NCBI GenBank assembly: GCA_010093605.1
Contig: MU004204.1
Location: forward strand, 146,105 to 210,104
Source: Lophium mytilinum
Taxonomy: Eukaryota > Ascomycota > Dothideomycetes > Mytilinidiales > Mytilinidiaceae
Length of the DNA stretch: 64,000 bases
Direction: 5' to 3'
Under the pieces are notes generated by a model, which had not been told where the DNA came from, ran no database searches, and saw only the letters and a list, made by a program, of their open reading frames with translations. The first letter of the stretch is position 1. Every line of letters begins with the position of its first letter. Made by a program: the position numbers and the translations under genes. Of this stretch, positions 12,061-22,525 are shown one piece after another.

Positions 12061-15000
12061 TTGGATCAAGTTGTCTTCGTGTTTGCCTGGCAGTATTCCT
12101 GATCTCTGAATTGCTAAATCTTGAACCCCTCGGCCACGGTTATTAAGGGCCATACCGGGGCTAACCTCAAGTTTATTAGTAGTTGTCAGGACTGTTCGGC
12201 TCCTCCGAATCCTGCATAACCCTCTCTTTCTTGTCACATTGGACGTCTAGTCCTTCGTTCATCAGCTACGTTTACAGTCGTCGGTAGCTTCAGCCGCATC
12301 AGCACTTTCCCATACTCGTTTGGTCCCATGTTTCCTCGTCATCAAGTTCCCCAGAGTCTCAAAGATAGGCAATATAAACAGGAGGCACGGTCGGGGATAA
12401 GTGCAAAACCTGAAACTAGGGATCAAGGTATGCATGAAAGACCAAGGTGGGTGAGTGTCCTCTGGAGCCCCTTTTGATGTTGCTCTGCTCAACAGTCAGC
12501 ATGTTGTTCGTGCTTCGATTTCTCTCACCATGAGTCTTCCGCCTTGCGAGTCGCTGTTTCTTCCTATCATGGCCTTCTCCTCTGCCAAAACTTCCTCGTT
12601 ACTCTCGATCAGATGTGTCCGGCCGTGAGTGGCATTCTCCTTCAGTCTTGACATTAGCAGGGTTTCTTTGCCTCTTACTCTCTGTGCTGAAGGCCCTTTC
12701 GTCCGCTCTTGAATGTCGTCTTGGGCTTGGACCCTTTTTAATGTTACTCAGTATACCCATTCGTCGTTGCTTCCATACCTCAAGGGTGTCAGCTCTCGCA
12801 ATGTCCACATGGAGTCTCCCAGATCATGTGTTGTTCATTTCAGACTTGAGTCTTCTTTCCTACGTCGTGCAGCTTTCATATTTCTTAGTCGAGAGGTTTC
12901 CTGACTTTTGTTAGCAGTTGTTCTCGTTTTCGTAGGTCTTCTCTTATTCAGTTTCGGTCTCCGCGCCTTTCATTATTTCTCGTCTATGTGTTTCTGCGAA
13001 GAATCATAGTCTCGGACGCTACATGGGAATCCAGTCCCGAAGCTGGATCAAGATGTTGAAGGTTCTGTATCGTCGTTAGTCTTGAAGACGCCAAAGTGGT
13101 GTTCTCGCTCACGTCTCCGGTTAAGATCGTCCCTGTGGCCCTGGAGAATGAGTTACTGTGTGTCCCGCCTGGGTGGTTGCATCGACATTTCCCAAGCGGT
13201 GTGTTTTCGTCTCAGTTCCGCCCATACACCTTCCGAGGTCGTCCGGCAAGATGTCAACGCTCTAGGGAGAGCTCGAAAGTTGTGTCAGTGTGCTTTGAAT
13301 AGATCCACGTTAGATGCCCGACGCGTGATGCGTAGGAAGTGTCGATGGTCTGGGCTCTAGTCCGAGTGATGAAGAGACGATGTCCAAGGATGAAGGAAAG
13401 CGCACGCGGACAAAGGCTCTATCGAGTGCATCGCTGCGAGATGAAGCCCAATCAGTGTACTACCAACGGCAACATCAGCCGAATGTTTCAGAGAAAAAAT
13501 CTGGAAGAAATCGCAAATACAGAATTGCTCTTGCTCCCATGGAAGTTGTACTGGAGAACTTTTCAGCAAGAGAAGTGGAAGTTTGACTTCAAGGAGAGTT
13601 CTGGAGCAGGCCTCATGGTATAAAACGCGTCTCCCGTCTTGTAGCTCCCGGTCAAAAACGTCGATCGGTCAACCTTGCTAGCGCATCGAGGCCATAAAGC
13701 AGACACCATACCCAGCCGATCGCTTAGGATGTCTTCGTCGTTGTATGTGTAGCTCATCCGAACCTTCTGCTTGCAGTCATCATAGCTTGAGTTGCATATT
13801 ATCAGGACCAGAAGTTTACCCATCGGTCCCTGCTGGAAGCCGAGACACTGGCGAGCGCGAGATGCGCTGGAACAGCTGAGGGCTATGTGCGGTATGTTGA
13901 CCCGACGGCCGGCCGTGGAGGAGTCGACAATTGCCGAAGTTCGAGATGAATGGTGTTCCGATCGAAGTCGTGCCTGGAGACTAAACGAAGCCAAAGACGA
14001 AGATGATGTCAGCTAGGAGACCGCCACCTGAGTCTATGCCGATCAGGACTTTTTGGTTTCCCTCACGGTTCTTTCGTATCGACTTCGAAGTCCGCGCCTC
14101 CTTGTCTTGCGGGTACAGACGTCTTGTTACCGAGGACTGGAATGTTACCATATTCCCGCGCCATACTAATATTGAGGGTCCTGGCTTATTTTGAGGGTGA
14201 AACTCGGAAAAGGGGCATGTCTTCCAACCTAGGCCTGAAGTAACTACCGCCACATAGAGCATGATTGTGGTCCTATCCAATTCCTAAGGGTCGTCTTCCA
14301 AGTTGCGGCGTTGGTATGCGCTGTCGAAAGCAGAAGTCCAGTGGTCGTTTGCCCTAGCCATTTTTTGATCTCAAAGATTGAACTTATTGTGGACGCATCT
14401 TAGGCAGGGTTCGTTGGACTCTGGATTCTAGGCCGTATCCCCAGTCTTGTTGTGGACCTCCTGGGTGTAGCCGCAGGTATCCAGGCTGCTCAGCGATTCC
14501 ATCATCCCCGCCCAGCGAAGGCGAGGCATTGCATTGGGATCCAAAGAAAAGCTAGTAGGATCAGGAATCGTCAGTAAAGTACAAGGCCAACCGTCAGGGT
14601 TGAGCGCCAGCCTGTCGGCAACGCCAGGGGTTATCGATCGCCGCTTCGCGACCCATATGTCTCGCGCAATGCCGTGGGACGCGCAACCGCGGTGCTCCTA
14701 TGCCCGCGTCCAATGGAATTCTTCGTTGTCGCCGCCGTTTGGTCTGGGTTTGTGCACAGGCTGCCGGTAGTGGGTTCGCTGGCGTGGAGGTTTCCAGCGC
14801 CCGTTCATCTATAGCTTGGGCATCCTGATCCGTTCTGTTCTTAGCCGATACCGAGGACGTCAAGCTTCTCACGCCCTCCGGCCTACCCTTGGAGTCGCGT
14901 CGGTGCTGTTGTCCTCTAAGCTCGCCTGCCTCAGAGCTTAAAACTCATCGGCGACGGCGCAAACTTCTCCTGCGCAAGCTCGATGTCCTTGGAAATATGA

Positions 15001-16797
15001 TCTACGGTGACGAAATTAACCCTTCTCAGCGGGCCTGCGCGTGTTCTTTCGCGGTCGTGCTCTGTTAGATCCTCTGCAGCTCCGTAGATGTCGCGCCATG
15101 AGAACATCCCTCACCCGTGCGTGTTGCCTTCAGTGACGACTCTCTGCTTGCGTTTTGCCTCCGCGGGCTTCTCGCTGGGCCAATCTGTTCTCTCAAGTAA
15201 GGCGAGGGGGTAATGGAACCAGGAAGCGCGTGTGCTGTTTCGTGGAGGCGTCGCGGCCTCGTCATCGTAGCCTTAGGCTCTCCGAGGGCCGCCCCGCATC
15301 GCTGCTGGGGGTTATAGATTGGACACTTCGTACGGATACGCTCTCGTTGGACTGAAGAGATCGTCGAGAGCTGCTGCTGCGTCGAAGAGAGTAAGATTCT
15401 TCGAGTTTTGTGTGCTTGAGGCTGTCGCAAGACGTCTCCCCGAGTCGGACCCCCGAAACGTCCCCCTCGCCGCCGTGGCCGTCATGGTCCTCTTGCGTGG
15501 CGGAAACCAAAAGCGCTGGCTTTATTGAAGGCTGAAGAAGCTGGAGGGTCAGTAAAGAAGCGACCAGAGAAGAAATGGGAAAATCGAAGTCGTGGTGTTG
15601 CGGCTTGTCGTAGGCAAACACCGCCGTCTCCCGAAGGAGATATCACCGCACGGGCCGCATCAGAGCACATTGCGCTCAGCAATCAGCCATCGCGAATATG
15701 CTAGAGCTTTAAAACAGGCGCAATCATAGACGCTGCTGCGAATGACTACAGGCGACATTGAAAAACTGAGCTACTTCGGCGATGCGGGAAAGCGAGTAAA
15801 GCGCAGTCGGCCTCCTCCTTGTTCAGCATACACAAGCTAGTCACGGTGCGAGTAGGCGATTTTGAAGGGATGATATGCATTTGATGGCGCTGAACTACGA
15901 TTGAGGAAGGAAAATCTCATTTTTTTCTTTAATGCCGTGCTACGCTTTACAGACTTCACGACACAGCAGCACGCATGGAATATATGAGAAGCGGCACTGA
16001 AACGTTTCATGATCTGCCTATCTACCTTGGGGACGCCGACGACGGTCTCATCCAGGTTCATGACCATTTAAAATCTCATGCTTTCAGCCAGCCAGCCAGC
16101 CATCGAGCTCAGAGCCATCTCCATCTCAATCTCAAACCTTGAATGGTATCTTCTGCATGTTGTATCAGTACCACATCCTCACCGTCGGTTATCAATGCAA
16201 CTTACAAGCTATTCGCATACCCGCGCGCCTCATGGATTTCCGTACTCTACAGCGCAACATACGAGCTGTCGGCGTATCCGAGCGCCTCGCGGATCTCCGT
16301 ACTCTTAAGCCCCCGAATCTTCCGTCGCTTGGAGGTGTTTTGGTCTCCGGTCGAGATCCATTCGTCGAAGTCCGACACGAACGCTTAAAAGGACTGTAGG
16401 CTCTGAGCCAACGCCATTTCGCACCATGCCATGATAGGATGAGTAACAAGTATGCTCGTTGATTCCAAAGCTCAGCATCTACCTGCAGCCTGAAGTCGAG
16501 CAGAGGCATTGAAACTGAACAGACTGTCTGAGACAGCCTTGGACCGGTGTCAAGTCTCCCACATCCCAACCAGAGCTACAATGCTCGTCATTACCGACCT
16601 CTTTGTGTCTGACATGAGACTCAATCCGATATCCACCCATCCATCAGCTGCTCGCTCGTATAGCAAATCTTGGTGATGTACAGTCGTAACAATTTTGGCG
16701 TGAGCGATGCCCTTGCGGTGCAGAATCGTGCCTTTTTCTTTCTTCCCGTACCAAAGACTAATGGCGCCGGAGGAAACGAGCACGTTCAATATTCGCT
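12061..16797. other. Gene-poor island, no gene supported
   Basis: Short overlapping frames only. The 13.56-14.28 kb minus strand contains small frames, one with a KVLIGIDSGG segment that superficially resembles a nucleotide-binding strand, but the next stretches do not continue any family I know. A short direct repeat of CGGATCTCCGTACTCT-like sequence lies near 16210-16310, and a (CCAG)n run lies at about 16084-16101. Confidence 0.4.
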
Positions 16798-16902
16798 CCG
16801 GCTGACGAGTTAGTCCTTCTTCGTCGTTAGTAGATGCGCGGTCTGGCATGCCCTCCATACGCAGAGCCACTAGCGACGAAGAAGGAAAGACTCGTCAGCC
16901 GG
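16798..16902. repeat. Inverted repeat, 33-bp arms, 39-nt spacer
   Basis: Arms are 16798-16830 and 16870-16902. The reverse complement of the right arm matches the left at about 29 of 33 positions, including CCGGCTGACGAG and TCCTTCTTCGTCG. The right arm covers the end of the glutamate-synthase C-terminal fragment on the minus strand, so the left arm is an inverted copy of that gene's end. Confidence 0.8.
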
Positions 16903-18312
16903 CACTCTTGTCGCGGGCGCGCTTGGGCTCAGGCTGTGGGAGGAGTTCGAAGTTGGTGATTGAGGTCCCACCGTGTCGAAGGGGCGACAAGAAGGCCTGG
17001 CAGTCATTAGCATAAGGCCCTTGCGAGGAGTGAGAGAGCCACTCACTTCGCCTTCACCAGCAGCTCGTCTCCGATTATGCCGACTTCATTACGCCTTCGC
17101 GTGCTCGCATCCAGTTTTTGTTGCCTCGGAGGGTGTTGATCTGACCGTTGTGAGCAGCCCATCGGAGCGGCTGAGCACGGTCCCAGCTGGGAAAGGTGTT
17201 CGTCGAAAACCGTGAGTGGACCAACGCGAAGTGTCCCTCGTAGTCCACAGAGACCAGGTCAAAGTAGTACTGATAGACTTGCACAGGTTGCAAGCTGTCC
17301 CTTGTACACAATGTTCTTGTTGCTCAACGAGCAAAGGTAGAACCAGTTTGAGGATCGATGGTGTGTGTCGCCCGCTTGCGTAGGTCGTATAGCTGTCGCT
17401 CGAAACAAGATTCCTCAAACTTCTGGGCGAAGCTTCGTTCGGCTGCTTGCCGCTACTATAGGCCGATTTCAAGACGACGAATGGCTGGAGAATGACAGGC
17501 TTTCGGGATAATGCCGCGGACCCCAACAAGGTTGAGCCTCGAGGGACATCTCGAGCGTCTGGGCCAAGCGGCCGAGCGAACCGAGCACCGATGAGATCAC
17601 GTTGCATAGTAGGGACCGACCTATTTCGCAGCTTAGCTTCTTGAAGCTTCACAGTTTATGGAGTCTTCTTACCATCGCTCACAATCTTATGGCAGGCCTT
17701 GCCCTTGATATGGCTGTGTCCTGTTAGTGGCCTCGTGTCTTGACAGAGACAGAGGCGGGGAGAGACTCACGCAGCAACTCCAATCCCGCAGGTGTCTTTA
17801 ACGTCCTCGGATATTGTTCGGCACGAGGGAGCAAGACCGGTCCAGCTTGAGAATCTGAGACACCAGCTGCAGGTCATGATTCTGGACGATGAAGCCACCC
17901 CTCTGACCGCCATTGTACGGCGTCGTGGACAGGTCCATCGGCCAGAATGATGCCCTGAACGATGTCGACGGCTCAGCGTCCTCAATCGCACCCAATCTGC
18001 CGTGCCAGAATGGGTCGTTCAATTCGAGGTTCTTCAGGTCTAGCATCTTAGGCGGCATACCTTGAAAAGCCATGTGGTGGCTTACGGCGGTATCTGATCT
18101 GTAAAGCACACAACCATTCGAGGGTTCGGGGATGGCCATCAGAATAGCAAGCTCGAGTCCCAAGGGAAGTCCAGAGCACTTGATACCAGTCCATCTGGAG
18201 GCACTAGCGCCACCATCGTGCCCGGAGCTCAGAAGGTGATCAGCATTCGCCTCAGGGATGCGACGGTACCAACTCCAGGGGAGGGTCGAGATCTCGGGCG
18301 TCTGAGCCAACG
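16890..18312 (-). pseudogene. Glutamate synthase (GOGAT) remnant, rearranged
   Basis: Pieces of the NADH glutamate synthase GLT1, which makes glutamate from glutamine and 2-oxoglutarate. Reading the minus strand from high to low coordinate gives these blocks. (1) A mid-protein block at about 18312-18180 with [23 protein letters not shown]/synthase domain. (2) The N-terminal glutamine amidotransferase start at about 17790-17655, KDTCGIGVAA then HIKGKACHKIVSDG, separated by an intron with intact GTGAGT and CAG ends at about 17701-17770. (3) LGSAALSRKP and LQPFVVLKSAY near 17515-17450. (4) [15 protein letters not shown] and [15 protein letters not shown] near 17330-17160, ending [13 protein letters not shown]. 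(5) A C-terminal scrap GGTSITNFELLPQPEP at 16977-16892, then a stop. The middle block thus precedes the N-terminus, and frames shift between blocks. It cannot encode a working enzyme of about 2,100 residues. Confidence 0.88.
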
Positions 18313-18560
18313 TCGGTGTTTGTGCCTCTCCTGCTTCTTGAACATCACATACCTGACATTGCCTTCCTTCTCTTGAGGCAAGCGGGTCTCGGCGATGGGA
18401 TGGATCACTTCGTTGACTTGGCGGCTGGAAACGATGCGGTTCCGGTTACGGGTTTGCATGACTTCGGCTCGCTCTCGCTCTTATTGCCGGTAGAAAAAAA
18501 GCATTTCGTCCCGAATAGTGGGATGGGTACTGGCGAGGATGGCACAGAGCTTCCGGAGCT

Positions 18561-18710
18561 TCAGGTTCGTTCTATGGCTTTAGCATCTGGGTTTGATCGG
18601 GAATTTCTGTCGTAGAGGCAGTCAACGTCCGTCATCAGGAATAGGTAGTCAGTCTGGACCATGCCGGCGGTGATGGCAGAAAGAGTGTCGTTGTCGCCAA
18701 ACTTGATCTC
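18561..18710 (-). pseudogene. Glutamate 5-kinase fragment, copy 1
   Basis: Minus-strand frame begins [20 protein letters not shown] and continues through [15 protein letters not shown] to a stop shortly after NPDAK. This is the substrate-binding and kinase core of gamma-glutamyl kinase (Pro1/ProB), the first step of proline synthesis. Only about 48 residues remain of an expected 400 or more. An upstream LTIVL stretch near 18800 might be the eroded N-terminus (KLGTSS region), but that is weak. It lies directly upstream of the glutamate-synthase remnant in the same orientation. Confidence 0.85.
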
Positions 18711-19211
18711 CCCACGACCTGCTGGGTAGCAGGATTGAGATTTCTAGCATCTAAGCCCACGGCGTGGAGACTCGCAGTGGTTCTGACGTGCAAAACGATT
18801 GTCAGATGTGGACGTGGTGGTAGGAGAGACAGCAAAACCAGAAAGGCGCAGGAAAATATGGGCAGTCGTTTAAGCGAGCTAAGCCTTTTTGGGCGACCAA
18901 CACCACTATCCTTTCCCGGAGGTTTCAAATCCGGACGGAGCCCACAGAGACCGTCTTGAACAGTTAAGTTCAGCTGTTCTACCTCAGACGACATCATCTA
19001 TAGTTCAAAAGGGACGTCGTGATGATCGTTTCTTGAGGCTCAAGTGAGCAGAAAGTCTTCGCCTCTAGATTTAGACGTTCAGTCACTGAACATGGATGGA
19101 GGATACGGCGACATCTTGCTTGACAAAGAGTTATATTCTGAACCGTATCAGCCCGTACAACTAGCCCAAGTGTCCTGCAAAAGCGTGGGGCTCCACGCAA
19201 AGGCGTCGCCC

Positions 19212-19227
19212 AAAAAAGTGAAAAAAA
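19212..19227 (-). terminator. Distal T-runs downstream of the U6-like locus
   Basis: On the minus strand a T7 (19221-19227) and a T6 (19212-19217) follow the B box. Either would stop RNA polymerase III if it reads past the first T5. Confidence 0.5.
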
Positions 19228-19246
19228 GCACTACCCTCCCCACTGA

Positions 19247-19257
19247 GGACTCGAACC
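19247..19257 (-). promoter_or_regulatory. Downstream B box of the U6-like locus
   Basis: Minus-strand GGTTCGAGTCC fits the RNA polymerase III B-box consensus GGTTCGANTCC. It lies just after the first T-run. A B box downstream of the coding region is known for yeast SNR6. The flanks do not pair as a tRNA T-stem, so this is not a tRNA end. Confidence 0.75.
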
Positions 19258-19262
19258 CGCCC

Positions 19263-19372
19263 AAAAAGAATTCGAAGCTACTCTTTGATAAAGCGTGTCA
19301 TCCTTAGTGCCGGGGCCATGCTAATCTTCTATGGATCGTTTCGAGTTATGACAAGTGCCCGAAGGCGAAGTG
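19263..19372 (-). ncRNA. U6 snRNA-like gene, probably a pseudogene or divergent variant
   Basis: The minus strand carries AGAAGATTAGCATGGCCCC, then GCACTAAGGATGACACGC and TCAAAGAGTAGCT, and ends in T5 at 19263-19267. These are the hallmark blocks of spliceosomal U6 RNA, in correct order and spacing. A CTTCGGG 5' hairpin region lies at about 19360-19370, with AACGAT 3' of it. The catalytic ACAGAGA box that pairs with 5' splice sites reads CCATAGA here, two changes in a nearly invariant motif, and CCCCTGC reads CCCCGGC. Promoter elements look intact (TATA at 19389-19396, downstream B box at 19247-19257). I take it as a U6-derived locus, most likely an extra copy and not the working U6. The 5' end is approximate. 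Confidence 0.8.
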
Positions 19373-19388
19373 CGTTAACTTTGCACCA

Positions 19389-19396
19389 AATATATA
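19389..19396 (-). promoter_or_regulatory. TATA box of the U6-like locus
   Basis: Minus-strand TATATATT lies about 17-25 bases before the inferred 5' end of the U6-like RNA, the usual placement for fungal U6 genes transcribed by RNA polymerase III. Confidence 0.65.
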
Positions 19397-19843
19397 CCAC
19401 AACAAGCGGGCAGGCCGTGGTCAGTGCGCTACTGGTAGGCATATCAACCGCGAGAAGTTCGGCAAAACGTTCGAAAGGTAGCTGCGGCGAGTTTTTAACG
19501 CTTATGTAGTGCGTGTGAGCTGGAAAAGGTCTTCACTCTTTACACCGAGATGTAGTAATGGATGGCGCATTTTGCATGCTTTTCGTTAGCACTTCTACAG
19601 ACACCTTCTCTACGTCTTTATCTACTAGATACTCGGTCTCCAAGCCACGTTCACCATAGCTTGATCTTGTCTCTTTAGAAAGGATAACCGTCACGTAAAT
19701 GCCATTGGAGTCGAGATGCTGTAATACTTCTACCAAAAGCGCCAGTAGGCATAGTCTTCTTCCACCATCCTTTGCCTCCGTCTACTGCCACCAACGTTCA
19801 GAGCCCCACCGTCCATAAATGGCGTCGATCTTAGGCCTGTATG

Positions 19844-20434
19844 TCAGGCGTATGGGCGCATCACCTTGACATATTCTTGAACTCTCTCAACAACGTCTTC
19901 AGCACCCCAGTCGGCGTGGAACATCGAACTCAAGACCATTGTCGCAAATCCCACTCCCGAGCCCACCTCCCTAGCAGGGTTTACTGTACCGCAAGCCATC
20001 AGGCTACAACACCGTACGTCGATGTCCCGCAGGATTTGTCCGAGAGTTTGGCCCACTCCCTGCATGTCCTCGATGAGCTCGAGCAGCTGATCGTGTAAGA
20101 ACTCAGTTGCCTGTAGCCTGTTCGCGTTCTTGGCCGCCGTGATGTGTACCTCTATGTCTCCTCCCATCGCTAGTGCTAAGAGCATCGCCGTCTCGATCGC
20201 ATGTCGGTATCCACCACTAGCTTCCAGTATCAGGCTGTCGATCGCGTCGTAGTCGACCCTGTCCTCTTGAGTTGCCCGCCCCGCCTCGACGCGGGCTGTC
20301 AAGTTGCCATACCAGGGCACTGAACGGCGGTATCTGGTCTTGGTCACTTCATGCAAGCGTGTGAGCGCGTCGTCGGCTGTCGTGGGCTGGTACACGCCCG
20401 TGGCAATGTCTCGGATGATCTCTACTGCCGCCAT
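19844..20434 (-). CDS. Hypothetical protein, 196 residues
   Basis: I do not recognise this protein. It is the longest coherent frame in the island. The composition is protein-like: Ala/Glu/Leu-rich helices, low Ser/Arg bias, and amphipathic stretches such as HDQLLELIEDMQGVGQTLGQ. It begins MAAVEIIRDIATGVYQPTTA at 20434 and ends VQEYVKVMRPYA. No signal peptide, membrane span or known motif is evident. The high helix content suggests a small all-alpha cytosolic protein. It lies between the U6-like locus and the 21-kb repeats. It could be a young or surviving gene, or one exon of a larger decayed gene. Confidence 0.5.
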   Translation of the reverse strand: MAAVEIIRDIATGVYQPTTADDALTRLHEVTKTRYRRSVPWYGNLTARVEAGRATQEDRVDYDAIDSLILEASGGYRHAIETAMLLALAMGGDIEVHITAAKNANRLQATEFLHDQLLELIEDMQGVGQTLGQILRDIDVRCCSLMACGTVNPAREVGSGVGFATMVLSSMFHADWGAEDVVERVQEYVKVMRPYA

Positions 20435-21279
20435 CTTGAGAATCAGGGTCGAGGGGGACTGGCCGCTTGTTTTGGGTTAGTAAAACAACGCCAGAGGCTA
20501 GTTTGGGGCGGACTTGGGCTATCGGAAGTTCGCTCGTACCTTTAGAATGCAAGACTGGTTGGTACTTGGCGATACTAGCCTCGTGGCACTGTGCTGCTCA
20601 AGGCCTCTGTGCCGTTAACACTGCGGACGTAAAGTTAGGGCGAAGGATCCCTCGACCTGCGCTGCGGACTTTCTGAAGCTTCCTACGCACCTTCGGAAAT
20701 CAGAGAGCTGGACTGCCTTCACGGCCCGCAGATGAGTGTATAACGGGTACGAACAACCTCGAAGGGCGCGGAGTAGTGTTGGTGATGGTTTTCGGGTCGT
20801 AGCAAGACCTGGGCGGAGATATCAAAGTGGGTTGTGGCCAGCTCGTCTCATTATTGGCGGTACTTCCGCCGAACCCGCCATTTGCTACCCAATAATTCAT
20901 TCACCTCAAAGCTGCTCAGATTGCCCCTCATACGTCAGCACCCTACAATCTAGTCTGCTATCGTATACTGGTCATTCTACATCGTCATAGCATCAAAGCG
21001 AGATTCTTCTACATCACAGTTCCACGTCACCAGGTCAATATGAGCATGTAAAGGCAGAGTAACGCATATTCAATGGACAATCTTAATTTCGAAGGTCAAC
21101 TATCCACAAGATACGTCTCTGCGCTAGCCACTCAATGTGAGTGTTACCAGGTGACACCGACGCGGAGGTCGCAGAGTCCGATTTCGTCACCCAACCCACC
21201 ACCAGTGCTGTAGAGAGCTGCAGCCAGCTTCTCTCTACAACAGATTGGCGCGCTGATGGTAGGCCGACCTGAGCTCAGC
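20435..21279. other. Intergenic, no gene seen
   Basis: Upstream side of the 196-residue frame. Only short frames without recognisable motifs, and no repeat that I could define. Confidence 0.4.
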
Positions 21280-21906
21280 ATGCCTCCACGGTGGTCCTCG
21301 GAAGGGGCTGCGTGGAGGGTGCGTCCTCGCCCAGGTCTGGTTGGAATACAGGCAGGGGCTGTATTCCGGCATGTACTCCGCAGACCTCCGTAGAGGGGTG
21401 CATCTTCGTTCATGCATAATGACCTGACGCTCATGGGCTCCGCAGGCCTCCGAGGAGGGGTGCATCTTCGCCCATGAATCGCCAGTTTCAATTACATCTT
21501 TTTGGCCGTGACTGAACAATCCTGACTCTGCGTCGACGCCCCAAGCACGTCTTGCAATGTCGGATGGAGGGGCTGTGAGGTAATCACCGCCATCAGTGCC
21601 GGCAGTGCTGCAGCCGGCAGTACTACCGGTTTGAAGGACAACACTGATGACGGGCCATGGGCTCCGCAGGCCTCCAAAGAGGGGTGCATCTTCGCCCATT
21701 AAGAACTGTTCTCGGCCTCTGCGTTGACGCGGCAAGCACGTCCTACAAGGTCGAATGGGCGGCTGTGAGGTAATCACCATCATCAGTGCCGATAGTACCG
21801 CAACCGGCAGCACTACTGGTTTGGTTGACGAGACTGATGACGGGTAGGCTCAGCAGGCTTCCGAAGAGGGGGCTGCGTCCTCGCCCAGTGGATTGTGAGT
21901 CTCGGT
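21280..21906. repeat. Tandem repeat, two units of about 190 bp plus partial copies
   Basis: Two long units start near 21527 and 21717 (for example CTGTGAGGTAATCACC at 21573 and 21763, a 190-bp period). Each contains an ATCAGTGCC...ACTGATGACGGG stretch and ends with the module GCAGGCCTCC...GGGGTGCATCTTCGCCCA. Further partial copies of that module lie near 21290-21333, 21375-21413 and 21438-21475. On the minus strand the module can be read as a recurring WAKMHPSSEACGAH-like peptide, but frames break between units. Confidence 0.75.
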
Positions 21907-22282
21907 GTCGCTGTCGAAGCTGAGGGCCGTGGTGTCGTCTTCCGGCGCTGCTGGCTGCTGTGCTGCCCGATGAGGAGTCGAGAGGAGCATGTCGTAGAAT
22001 GAGGTAAAATTCGGCGCGATGTTTCGCACACACTTCTCGCCAACGAGACCAGTGCGTTGCTTCAGGAGTCTTATGATCCGCTGAGTTAGCTAAGCGTGCT
22101 TCCAGATGGGTGGAAGGTACTAACTTTGTGGTCCTTGTTGTGCGAAGCAGGTTGATTCAGCTTCTATCTGCCTGCAGGTTGCACTCTTCTTTGGCCCCTT
22201 TGTCAATTCTGGCTTCCAATCGATTCCTTCACTATGACTAGTCAGTGTCGGCACGAAACAATCTTCGAGATGCACCTACTTC

Positions 22283-22525
22283 TCAGCCTTTCCCACGTCG
22301 TAACGTCTCACAGTACGACACTGCCATGATCCCTACGGAGGTGGCATAGCGAGCTGCCACAATCTTGGTCGACATGCCGCCTGTCCCAAGTGCTGAGCCG
22401 GCGCTAGAGACTTCCACTTCGAGATCGTCAATGTTCTTCACCACCTTTATGACTTGAGCATCTGGGTTTGATCGGGGATTCTTGTCGTAGAGGTAGTCAA
22501 CGTCCGTCATCAGGAATAGGTAGTC
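22283..22525 (-). pseudogene. Glutamate 5-kinase fragment, copy 2
   Basis: Minus-strand frame reads [20 protein letters not shown], then a VVKNIDDLEVEVSSAGSALG stretch, then GTGGMSTKIVAARYATSVGI, after which the kinase similarity stops in mid-domain. It continues past the point where copy 1 ends and overlaps copy 1 by about 20 residues (YLFLMTDVD to NPDA), so the two are separate copies, not exons of one gene. The GTGGM and K of the kinase core are kept, but N- and C-terminal parts (including any PUA domain) are missing. Confidence 0.87.

Noticed and set aside
13981-14280. KVLIGIDSGG segment suggesting an Hsp70-like ATPase
   Set aside because: Only one strand-like motif is present; the following sequence in all frames shows none of the later Hsp70 motifs.
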